DNA of 64,000 nucleotides from Flavobacteriaceae bacterium MAR_2010_188 (GTDB lineage: Bacteria > Bacteroidota > Bacteroidia > Flavobacteriales > Flavobacteriaceae). Within the stretch, counting starts at the first letter, position 1. Each line of letters begins with the position of its first letter. Shown here piece after piece: positions 8,803 through 16,107 of the stretch. Under the pieces are notes generated by a model. The model had not been told where the DNA came from. It did no database searches and saw nothing but the letters and a program-made list of their open reading frames with translations. The position numbers were made by a program, and so were the translations under genes. The DNA is taken from NCBI GenBank assembly GCA_900104375.1, contig LT629302.1, forward strand, positions 1,704,001-1,768,000, written 5' to 3'.

Positions 8803-9669
8803 TCAATCCTTACCTGCTTTAAACAAAAAGGTTTTTTCTTCTTTGGTCAGACTTTCGTATCCGCTCTTGCTGATTTTGTCGAGTATCAAGTCTATTTTCT
8901 TTTGCTGATTGAACTCTCCAAATTGCTTTTTGTCAACTCCTGCGACCTTTCTCTTTGAATTATGAACGGTTTTAAGATTAGATTTTGGTTCAAAAAGATT
9001 ACTCACCCAATCCATAAAACCTTGAAAACCCAAACCGATATCATTACCCTTTTGAAGCTGTGTTGCATAGAAATAACCAAGCAAAACCCCTCCCAGATGT
9101 GAAACATATCCACCTTGATTGGTAGACATTAGCCCAAGAACATCTAAGACCACGAGTGCAATCCCGATGTACTTTAACTTAATGTTGAAGGTAAAAAACC
9201 TCACCTCATTATTCGGTAGATAGGCACAAAGAAAAATCAAGAGTGCTCTGACACCAGCAGAAGCCCCGATTAACGGGCCCGAATTATGAATCATTGATGT
9301 TGGCAATACATTATAGACCAATAAAAAGGCAAGTCCACCGCAGATAATTCCTAGAAAATAGATGCTCAGCGCCATTTTTATGTTGAAAAGATTCAACAGC
9401 ATCTGGGCCACAAAATAGAGCACCATCATATTAAAAAGCAGATGAAATAATCCGTAATGCAAGAAACCATAAGTTATAATGGTCCAAGGTTTCAGTATAA
9501 AATCAAAGAAGTCCTTTGGTAGCTCAAACCAATAAAAAAGCTGCTCGGCCGGATAGATTGTACGAATAATCAAGGCCAGAATAAATATTATCACATTAAT
9601 GACAATAATTTTCTCTAGGGCATTAAGCCGCGCTAATTTATTCTGTATGTCGTTAGTTAGGGTTGACAT
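8803..9669 (-). CDS. Rhomboid family intramembrane serine protease (GASAG variant)
   Basis: 288 residues with about six membrane helices. HYGLFHLLFNMM (residues 71-82) matches the conserved second helix. IGASAGVRALL (134-144) carries the nucleophile S137. YVSHLGGVLLGYFY carries the catalytic H191. The motif reads G-A-S-A-G instead of the usual GASG, a variant I recall from second rhomboid paralogues in Bacteroidota. A cytoplasmic tail of about 80 residues, rich in lysine, follows the last helix. It begins one base after the stop of the neighbouring rhomboid, so the two are a tandem pair in one operon with mutL. Confidence 0.9.
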   Translation of the reverse strand: MSTLTNDIQNKLARLNALEKIIVINVIIFILALIIRTIYPAEQLFYWFELPKDFFDFILKPWTIITYGFLHYGLFHLLFNMMVLYFVAQMLLNLFNIKMALSIYFLGIICGGLAFLLVYNVLPTSMIHNSGPLIGASAGVRALLIFLCAYLPNNEVRFFTFNIKLKYIGIALVVLDVLGLMSTNQGGYVSHLGGVLLGYFYATQLQKGNDIGLGFQGFMDWVSNLFEPKSNLKTVHNSKRKVAGVDKKQFGEFNQQKKIDLILDKISKSGYESLTKEEKTFLFKAGKD

Positions 9670-10419
9670 TTAATTCCAACGTTTGTCTTTAAATTGTGTT
9701 TTCTTCCAATACCACATCATCAAAAATCCGGTTAACGCACCACCGACGTGAGCCATATAAGCAGTATTACTCGGGCTAAAGAACGATTGACCTGTTAAAG
9801 CCGAAATAAGGTCTAATGCAATTATACCAGGGATAAAATATTTTGCCTTTATCGGGATCGGTAAGAATATCAGCATCAACTTAGAATCCGGGAAGAGCAT
9901 CCCGAAGGCCACAAGCACACCCATGATTGCGCCAGAAGCTCCTACCATCGTAGAATTGTAAATGGTGAACATATCTTGCAATTTCAATTTCTGCACCTCT
10001 GTAATGCCGTCTATCAATTTGTTATTAGTAAGCATGAATTTAATATCTGACGCGGCAAGACCATCACTTATCAATGCAGATTCTGCCGGGAGGTATTTAA
10101 AATAGTAAAATCCGAGCATCACCGCAGCAGCGCCAAGCCCGGATGAAATATAGAAAAACAGAAATTTTTTCCAACCAAACACCTGTTCTACCGCAGTACC
10201 AAACATCCATAAGGCGAACATATTAAAAAGAATATGCATAAAATTACCGTGCATAAACATATGCGTGATAATCTGCCAAGGTTGAAAGAGGTCGTTCTTA
10301 GGAAAGTATAAGGCGAATAATCTATAAAACAGCTCGCCATTTCCTAAGGTAAGTGTACCCAGAAACATTATGGCATTGATAATCAGGAGGTGTTTTACGG
10401 TATTTGTGATTCCTCTCAT
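9670..10419 (-). CDS. Rhomboid family intramembrane serine protease
   Basis: 249 residues with a standard rhomboid layout: HGNFMHILFNMFALWMFG (57-74) in helix 2, nucleophile S162 in VGASGAIMG, and catalytic H224 in MAHVGGALTGF. An insert of about 40 residues with charged and amphipathic sequence lies between helix 3 and the serine helix. It cleaves membrane-spanning substrates within the bilayer; the substrate is unknown. It starts 15 bases after the mutL stop and is followed at once by the second rhomboid. Confidence 0.93.
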   Translation of the reverse strand: MRGITNTVKHLLIINAIMFLGTLTLGNGELFYRLFALYFPKNDLFQPWQIITHMFMHGNFMHILFNMFALWMFGTAVEQVFGWKKFLFFYISSGLGAAAVMLGFYYFKYLPAESALISDGLAASDIKFMLTNNKLIDGITEVQKLKLQDMFTIYNSTMVGASGAIMGVLVAFGMLFPDSKLMLIFLPIPIKAKYFIPGIIALDLISALTGQSFFSPSNTAYMAHVGGALTGFLMMWYWKKTQFKDKRWN

Positions 10420-10434
10420 AAAAAGTTTTAAAGG

Positions 10435-12288
10435 TTATCTGAATTTTCTATCGATTTCATCGACGCCAAAGGTAATAAACGTTGGTTTATTAGTAGGAGA
10501 AACATCTGCTTGTTTACAGGCAAATAGACTGTTTACTAAATGCTCCTGCTCCGTTTGGTTTAATATCTGCCCAGATTTAATGGCTAGGCTTTTTGCCATG
10601 GATTTAGAAAGCATATCCGAAGCACTAAAATTACTTTCGGGTATTTCCTGATTAACATCACTGATAAGTTGCTCAAGTATAATGGAAACTTCGCTCTCGG
10701 GAACATTCATCGGCACCGCGTTCATTTCTATCTGTTCATTACCGATTATGTTAAATGAGAAACCTGCTAATTCTAAATCTTCCTTTAAGTTTTGAATAAT
10801 TTCAATTTCCCCGGTTGAATAATTCAATTTAAGCGGAAAAAGTAATTGCTGACTTACCGACTCCTTTTTGGTAGTATTCCGTAAAAATCCTTCGTAAAGA
10901 ATACGTTGATGCGCTCGGTGTTGGTCTATCACTAGCATACCCGACTTTACGGAGCTGATGATATATTTATTATGAAATTGATAACTCTTCCTTCCTGAAG
11001 ACATGGAAGATTCATCTGCAAAAATGGTTTTTATATCGCTACCACTTTCAAATTCTATAGTTTCAAAGTCAACGTCTATATCATCTGCGTTAGTGTCCAA
11101 TCCTACGTATAGACTTTCCCATGAAGCGGTTTGTGGCTTTTTATGAACAACCGAAATAAATTTATTACTAGATTTTTCTTCTCTAAAGGGATTATATTCT
11201 CGATCTACTTCAACCGAAGGCATACCCACATCTTTTGGTTTATAGGAATAGGGCGTATTAAAACTCTGGTTAGATTCAAAATCCAAAACCGGAGAGATAT
11301 TAAATTGTCCTAAACTATGTTTTACCGCCGAGCGTAAAATTGCATATAACGTATGCTCATCGTCGAATTTAATTTCGGTCTTGGTAGGATGAATGTTGAT
11401 ATCGATGGATTTAGGGTCTACCGTTAAATAAAGAAAATAACTCGGTTGACGCCCATCTTTAACCAATCCTTCAAAAGCAGCTTTGATAGCGTGATTTAAA
11501 TATGGACTTTTGATGAATCTATCGTTAACGAAGAAAAACTGCTCTGCCTTAGATTTTTTGGCATATTCTGGCTTACCCACAAAACCGGAAATTGTAACAA
11601 CTTCTGTTGACTCATTTACAGGGACTAGTTTTTCGTTGGTCTTATTGCCAAAAATATTTACAACGCGTTGTCTATGATTACTGGTTGGAAGATTGAATAA
11701 CTCGCTACCATTATGATATAAGCTGAAACCTACATTTGGATGAGCCAAGGCAACCCGATGAAATTCATCAATGATATGTCTAGCTTCCACTGTTTGTGAT
11801 TTTAAGAAATTGCGTCGAGCAGGAATATTATAGAATAAATGCTTTACCGCAATAGAACTTCCGGCGGGTGTCACAACGACCTCTTGCGACTTAATCTCAC
11901 TTCCTTCAATGATAATTTCGGTGCCTAACTCATCAAGCTGCCGTTTCGTTTTCATTTCGACATGAGCGATCGCAGCGATGCTAGCAAGTGCTTCTCCCCG
12001 AAATCCTTTGGTGCTCAAGGAAAATAAATCTTCGGCGGATTTAATTTTGGAAGTGGCGTGTCTTTCGAAACTCAAACGGGCATCGGTAGAACTCATCCCA
12101 GAACCATCATCGATTACTTGAATCAGCGATTTACCGGCGTCTTTTATAATAAGTTTGATGAATTGTCCACCAGCATCGATAGAATTTTCAAGAAGTTCCT
12201 TTACTACAGATGCAGGTCTCTGCACAACTTCACCCGCGGCAATCTGGTTGGCAACGTGGTCGGGAAGTAATTCAATAATATCTGTCAT
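10435..12288 (-). CDS. mutL: DNA mismatch repair protein MutL
   Basis: 617 residues. The N-terminal GHKL ATPase is intact: ELLENSIDAGG (31-41), the DDGSGM box near 60, and TKGFRGEALASIAA near 93-106. The ATP-dependent clamp couples MutS mismatch recognition to strand removal. In the C-terminal dimerisation domain, the endonuclease motif DQHAxxExxxxE reads DQHRAHQRILYE (455-466), so the first glutamate is Q461 while E466 is kept. The C-terminal CPHGRP-type zinc motif is replaced by SPTNKP. Strand nicking may therefore be altered or absent. The stop overlaps no gene; the start abuts the small membrane protein gene at 12288. Confidence 0.96.
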   Translation of the reverse strand: MTDIIELLPDHVANQIAAGEVVQRPASVVKELLENSIDAGGQFIKLIIKDAGKSLIQVIDDGSGMSSTDARLSFERHATSKIKSAEDLFSLSTKGFRGEALASIAAIAHVEMKTKRQLDELGTEIIIEGSEIKSQEVVVTPAGSSIAVKHLFYNIPARRNFLKSQTVEARHIIDEFHRVALAHPNVGFSLYHNGSELFNLPTSNHRQRVVNIFGNKTNEKLVPVNESTEVVTISGFVGKPEYAKKSKAEQFFFVNDRFIKSPYLNHAIKAAFEGLVKDGRQPSYFLYLTVDPKSIDINIHPTKTEIKFDDEHTLYAILRSAVKHSLGQFNISPVLDFESNQSFNTPYSYKPKDVGMPSVEVDREYNPFREEKSSNKFISVVHKKPQTASWESLYVGLDTNADDIDVDFETIEFESGSDIKTIFADESSMSSGRKSYQFHNKYIISSVKSGMLVIDQHRAHQRILYEGFLRNTTKKESVSQQLLFPLKLNYSTGEIEIIQNLKEDLELAGFSFNIIGNEQIEMNAVPMNVPESEVSIILEQLISDVNQEIPESNFSASDMLSKSMAKSLAIKSGQILNQTEQEHLVNSLFACKQADVSPTNKPTFITFGVDEIDRKFR

Positions 12289-12575
12289 TAGCGATTTTGA
12301 AGAAAAATCGACAAATCGAAGTCAATGATAAACAAGAAAATTAAAATAAGGGCACCTATAATCAACAAAACTCTTTTATTAGCGCCATCTCTATCTGGTA
12401 CATGCTTATAATCGCCAACAGCATTATTCAATTTAGTTTTAAATCCACCCATACTCCCACTAGTGACACGATGTTCGTCGAATCTGTTCTTTATTTCAAA
12501 AGGATTTCCTTCCCCTTTATAATAGCGCGGCGTATAACTGTATTTTTTGTTCTTGCGTGTTTTTAGAATTCCCAT
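12288..12575 (-). CDS. Small single-pass membrane protein, paralogue A
   Basis: 95 residues, function unknown. The very basic N-terminus (KTRKNKKYSYTPRYYKGEGNP) and polar middle end in one C-terminal membrane helix (VLLIIGALILIFLFIIDF). Such proteins beside ribH are, as I recall, often mislabelled riboflavin synthase beta subunit, but nothing in the sequence supports that. It shares K-x-RK-x-KK-(Y/F)-x-Y-(T/I)-P and a C-terminal helix with the next upstream protein, so the two look like diverged tandem duplicates. Its stop shares a base with the mutL start (TAATG), which indicates coupling. Confidence 0.8.
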   Translation of the reverse strand: MGILKTRKNKKYSYTPRYYKGEGNPFEIKNRFDEHRVTSGSMGGFKTKLNNAVGDYKHVPDRDGANKRVLLIIGALILIFLFIIDFDLSIFLQNR

Positions 12576-12586
12576 GGTGACAGACT

Positions 12587-12799
12587 TTAATAATTATTGA
12601 GTAGGTACCAGAGCACAATTATCATACCTAAGGCACCAATTAAGACAAACAAGGATTTGTTCTTTCCAAGCGCGCTCTTATTTTCACCTCGCAAATCTTT
12701 CCACTTCGATTTTAATTCTTCGGATGAAGTTTCAGGCGATTCCCTTAAACTCTTTGGTATATACTTAAATTTCTTAGGTTTTCGTTGCTTAAACAACAT
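12587..12799 (-). CDS. Small single-pass membrane protein, paralogue B
   Basis: 70 residues, function unknown. The basic N-terminus (FKQRKPKKFKYIPKSLRE), a charged centre, and a C-terminal membrane helix (LFVLIGALGMIIVLWYLL) mirror the 95-residue protein encoded 11 bases downstream. It has a plausible -7 box of its own (12828-12835), so it may be the first gene of the mutL-rhomboid transcript. The predicted topology is N-terminus in the cytoplasm with a C-terminal anchor. Confidence 0.78.
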   Translation of the reverse strand: MLFKQRKPKKFKYIPKSLRESPETSSEELKSKWKDLRGENKSALGKNKSLFVLIGALGMIIVLWYLLNNY

Positions 12800-12827
12800 C
12801 GGTGAATTTGTGCATTCCTATAAGTTT

Positions 12828-12845
12828 CAAATTTACTTAAATTTG
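12828..12845 (-). promoter_or_regulatory. -7 box of the mutL operon inside an 8-bp inverted repeat
   Basis: CAAATTTA-CT-TAAATTTG is a perfect inverted repeat with a 2-base spacer. On the minus strand the left arm reads TAAATTTG, an exact TAnnTTTG -7 box, 29 bases before the ATG at 12799. The same box exists on the plus strand, but no plus-strand gene follows. The dyad could be a repressor site over the promoter. Confidence 0.45.
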
Positions 12846-12923
12846 AAGGAAAAGCAGTTTGGCACCGGTTAAAAATTGTTAACAGCGGTTGAAAATTTCA
12901 ACTTTGAACGAAATTAGAGCTGT

Positions 12924-13406
12924 TTATTTCTTAGGAAGATTTGCCATTTGTATGGCCGCAATAGCTGCTTCGACTCCTTTATTTCCATGCTTACCACCTG
13001 CCCTAGCTTCGGCCTGCTCCATATTATCATCTGTAAGGACACAAAAGATAACAGGAACATCGTTGATAATATTTAGGTCTTTGATCCCTTGCGAAACAGC
13101 ATTACAGACAAAATCGAAGTGCTTGGTTTCTCCTTGGATGACGCTACCAATTGCAATAACCGCATCGACATTTCTAGACTGCATTTTTTTGCATCCATAG
13201 ATGAGTTCAAAACTTCCTGGCACCTGCCAATGAATAATATTCTCTTCAGATGCACCACAGTCAACTAAGGCATCAAACGCACCTTTAAAAAGGGCATCGG
13301 TGATAGAACCATTCCATTCTGAAACAACAATCCCAAACCGAAAGTTCTTCGCGTTTGGGATTGTTGTCTTGTCGTAAACAGACAGATTTTTATTTACAGT
13401 AGCCAT
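12924..13406 (-). CDS. ribH: 6,7-dimethyl-8-ribityllumazine synthase
   Basis: 160 residues, the normal length. Recognisable blocks are FGIVVSEWNGSITDALF (substrate-binding Trp-Asn), the VPGSFELIYG loop, VIAIGSVIQGETKHFDFVCN with the catalytic histidine, and GGKHGNKGVEAA at the C-terminus. It condenses ribityl-aminouracil with dihydroxybutanone phosphate in riboflavin synthesis, usually as a 60-subunit icosahedral shell. It follows the TPR-protein gene by one base and precedes the small membrane protein genes after a 124-base gap. Confidence 0.96.
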   Translation of the reverse strand: MATVNKNLSVYDKTTIPNAKNFRFGIVVSEWNGSITDALFKGAFDALVDCGASEENIIHWQVPGSFELIYGCKKMQSRNVDAVIAIGSVIQGETKHFDFVCNAVSQGIKDLNIINDVPVIFCVLTDDNMEQAEARAGGKHGNKGVEAAIAAIQMANLPKK

Positions 13407-13407
13407 G

Positions 13408-14175
13408 TTATTCTACACTTGCCTCTGCTCTACCAATAAATACATCGATATTTTGAGCTTCATTAGATTTAGAAAATTCATCCTTTATCTTTTGAAAATA
13501 TTCCAATGCCGTTTTGGTATCTCCTTGTTGGTAGGCAATCGTTGCAGCCTTGTAAAGGTACATTGGAGTCGTATAATCGTTGGTGTTCATTTTATATGCT
13601 TTCTCATACTGATCTAGAGCATCTTCTGGCTGATTTAGTTGAGCGAATGCATCTCCGATGCTTCCTGCTGCAATAGGACCAAGAATTTCATCGTCAGTAT
13701 CGAAATCATTAAGATATTCTATAGCGTTCTTATAATCACGTAAGTTTAAATAAGCAATACCTGCATAATAGTTAGCTAAATTTCCAGCGGGCGTGCCTTT
13801 GTATTCTTCGGCAATATCTACCATCCCGAACTTCCCTTCTGCACCGTTTAATGAAAGTGTAAACAATGAATCCTTAGCAGTACCATTTAAAGCATCGGTA
13901 AAATTTTTCTGAGCGACATACATCTCGTTCATTCCTTCGCTAGCCTTCGGCTCAACGATAAATTTCTGATAACCCAAGTAACCTAATACGATAATAGCTA
14001 CCACACCAACAATGATAAAAATATATTTTTGGTTCTCTACAGCCCACTCTTCGGTTCTGGAAGCACTTTCGTCAAGGGTGTTAAAAACCTCTGCCGTTGT
14101 TGAGTCTTCTCCGTACTGCTCTTCCTTCTCAACCTTAGTTTTTGGTTTGTACCCTCTTTTCTTATAAGTTGCCAT
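13408..14175 (-). CDS. Membrane-anchored tetratricopeptide-repeat protein
   Basis: 255 residues. The ATG at 14175 (MATYKKRGYKPK) is preferred to the one at 14199 because a -7 box ends at 14197, so the upstream ATG would lie on or before the transcription start. The order is a charged cytoplasmic N-terminus, one membrane helix (IFIIVGVVAIIVLGYLGYQKF), then TPR-like helical pairs. Those include NLANYYAGIAYLNLRDYKNAIEYL, GSIGDAFAQLNQPEDALDQYEKAY and YLYKAATIAYQQGDTKTALEYF. The layout resembles YfgM-type proteins that attach to the translocon or to periplasmic chaperones. Inferred role: periplasmic scaffolding. It forms an operon with ribH. Confidence 0.88.
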   Translation of the reverse strand: MATYKKRGYKPKTKVEKEEQYGEDSTTAEVFNTLDESASRTEEWAVENQKYIFIIVGVVAIIVLGYLGYQKFIVEPKASEGMNEMYVAQKNFTDALNGTAKDSLFTLSLNGAEGKFGMVDIAEEYKGTPAGNLANYYAGIAYLNLRDYKNAIEYLNDFDTDDEILGPIAAGSIGDAFAQLNQPEDALDQYEKAYKMNTNDYTTPMYLYKAATIAYQQGDTKTALEYFQKIKDEFSKSNEAQNIDVFIGRAEASVE

Positions 14176-14196
14176 ATATTCTCTATTTATGCGCCG

Positions 14197-14204
14197 CAAA
14201 AATA
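14197..14204 (-). promoter_or_regulatory. -7 box of the TPR-ribH operon
   Basis: TATTTTTG on the minus strand, an exact TAnnTTTG, followed by CGGCGC. It lies 22 bases before the ATG at 14175. Confidence 0.55.
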
Positions 14205-14312
14205 AAATTTTTATTGGGATTTAAAAGGCAAATTATTTGTTATTTTTCAATATTTTGCGTAGCCTACATATCCAAATTTTAATTCTACTAAAAGGCTGAC
14301 CATCCATTATTT

Positions 14313-15392
14313 ATGATTCTGAAATCGCTTACCCTCTTAAATTATAAAAATTTTGAAAACGGAATTTTCGAGTTTGATTCAAAAATAAATTGTTTAGTAG
14401 GCTCCAACGGCATCGGAAAAACGAACGTTCTAGACTCTATATACCACCTCGCTTTTGGGAAAAGTTATTTTAATCCGGTAGCGCTTCAAAATATACGGCA
14501 CGACGAAGACTTTTTTGTGATAGATGGAGTTTTCGAGAGAGAAGAAAAAGACGATAAAATTGTAGTTTCTTTAAAACGTGGCCAAAAGAAGATTATTAAG
14601 AAAAATGGAAAGGCTTATGAGAAATTCAGCGACCATATTGGCTTTATTCCTTTAGTAATCATCTCTCCTGGAGACCGCGACTTGATTATTGAAGGAAGTG
14701 ATACCCGCAGAAAGTTTATCGACAGTGTCATCTCGCAGAGCAACAAAAAATATCTTTCTAACCTCATCAATTACAACAAAATCGTTTCCCAGCGAAATGC
14801 CCTGCTCAAATACTTCGCATTAAATAACACTTTCAACAATCAGACCCTAGAAGTTTATAATGAGCAATTAGATAATTTTGGTTCGGAAATCCATAAGACC
14901 AGAAAAGATTTTCTTGAAACTTTCATCCCTATTTTTAAGGAACGATATAAAACAATCAGCGATGATAACGAAGACGTCAATCTAACGTATAAAAGTGATT
15001 TAAATAATGAATCTTTACTTCAACTTTTAAAAGATAATATAAACAAGGACAAGGCATTACAATATACATCGGTTGGTATTCACAAGGATGATTTAAACTT
15101 TGAAATATCAACCCACCCCATTAAAAAATTTGGAAGCCAAGGACAGCAAAAATCGTTCTTGATTGCCCTTAAATTGGCACAATTCGATTTTATAAAACAA
15201 CAACACGGTCTCTCGCCTATTCTGCTTCTAGATGACATTTTTGACAAGTTGGATGAGAATAGAGTTTCGCAAATAATATCGATGGTAGATGATAAAGATT
15301 TTGGTCAAATATTTATAAGCGACACCCACGCAGAGCGCACCGAAAATATCGTAAAACAAATCCATCAGTCCTATAAAATCATTCGACTATGA
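14313..15392 (+). CDS. recF: DNA replication/repair protein RecF
   Basis: 359 residues. Walker A GSNGIGKT is at 30-37. The SMC-like signature [19 protein letters not shown] (near 270-288) and Walker [16 protein letters not shown] follow. RecF is a DNA-dependent ATPase that loads RecA at gapped DNA together with RecO and RecR; recR is also in this window (43641-44258). The stop overlaps the next ATG by four bases, so recF heads a coupled operon running to 18890. Confidence 0.96.
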   Translation: MILKSLTLLNYKNFENGIFEFDSKINCLVGSNGIGKTNVLDSIYHLAFGKSYFNPVALQNIRHDEDFFVIDGVFEREEKDDKIVVSLKRGQKKIIKKNGKAYEKFSDHIGFIPLVIISPGDRDLIIEGSDTRRKFIDSVISQSNKKYLSNLINYNKIVSQRNALLKYFALNNTFNNQTLEVYNEQLDNFGSEIHKTRKDFLETFIPIFKERYKTISDDNEDVNLTYKSDLNNESLLQLLKDNINKDKALQYTSVGIHKDDLNFEISTHPIKKFGSQGQQKSFLIALKLAQFDFIKQQHGLSPILLLDDIFDKLDENRVSQIISMVDDKDFGQIFISDTHAERTENIVKQIHQSYKIIRL

Positions 15393-15802
15393 AAAATATT
15401 CTAATGTCTTTAGCCATAGTATTCCTAATAAGTTCCTGCAAACAAGAAATTGATTTGTCTAATATATCGGGGTACTGGGAAATCGACAAAGTGATATTAG
15501 AAGATGGTAGCGAGCGCGATTACGGAGTAAATACAACCGTTGATTATATTGAATTAAAAAGCGATTCCACCGGAATCAGGAAAAAGTTAAGCCCAAGGTT
15601 AGACGGCACTTTCAGCACGACAGAAGATTTCGAAAGCTTTAAAATAAAAGAAAATAACGGCGACCTTTTCATTCAATACGAGACACCTATGATGAGCTGG
15701 GATGAAGAACTTTTAAACCTGAATGAAACCACATTAGAAGTGAAGAACGATCATTCAATTCGCTATATTTATAAGAGATTTGAACCAATAAACCTGGAAT
15801 GA
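15389..15802 (+). CDS. Lipocalin-like lipoprotein
   Basis: 137 residues. A type II signal sequence ends at C17 (VFLISSC). The mature part begins with [16 protein letters not shown], typical of small lipocalin-like proteins, and continues as alternating strands ([11 protein letters not shown] at the end). The ligand is unknown. It overlaps recF by four bases and the DUF721 gene by four bases, so it is translated within the recF operon. Confidence 0.8.
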   Translation: MKNILMSLAIVFLISSCKQEIDLSNISGYWEIDKVILEDGSERDYGVNTTVDYIELKSDSTGIRKKLSPRLDGTFSTTEDFESFKIKENNGDLFIQYETPMMSWDEELLNLNETTLEVKNDHSIRYIYKRFEPINLE

Positions 15803-16098
15803 GAAAAGAGAGAAAGAATGATTCTTCCCAAATGGGAGACCTGCTGAAGGATTTTATCAAAACCAATAAGTTGGAGAAAGGATTGACCAAGATTGATGTA
15901 AAGGACGCTTGGGAAAATACCATGGGTAGTGGCGTAAATAATTACACCAATAAAGTTTATTTTGAAAATGATACCCTTCACGTTTCACTCAGCAGCAGCG
16001 TGTTGCGAGAGGAGCTTAGCTACGGCAAACAAAAGATAATTGACATGCTTAATGAATATATAGGAAACAATGTGATCAAAAAAATCATGCTTCACTAA
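15799..16098 (+). CDS. DUF721 / DciA-like protein
   Basis: 99 residues, typical of the Bacteroidota DUF721 family. The motif MGDLLKDFIKTNKLEKGLTKIDVKDAWENTMG is followed by the KH-like strand-helix segment (VYFENDTLHVSLSSSVLREEL) and SYGKQKIIDMLNEYIG. Proteins with this domain include DciA, the ancestral loader of the replicative helicase DnaB. Its place beside recF fits a replication role, but this short form lacks the longer extension of proteobacterial DciA. Its ATG overlaps the preceding stop. Confidence 0.87.
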   Translation: MRKERKNDSSQMGDLLKDFIKTNKLEKGLTKIDVKDAWENTMGSGVNNYTNKVYFENDTLHVSLSSSVLREELSYGKQKIIDMLNEYIGNNVIKKIMLH

Positions 16099-16107
16099 AA
16101 AGACAAT

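Noticed and set aside
12288-12575. Riboflavin synthase beta subunit label for the 95-residue protein
   Set aside because: ribH is the separate gene at 12924-13406. This protein is a basic single-pass membrane protein with no synthase motif.
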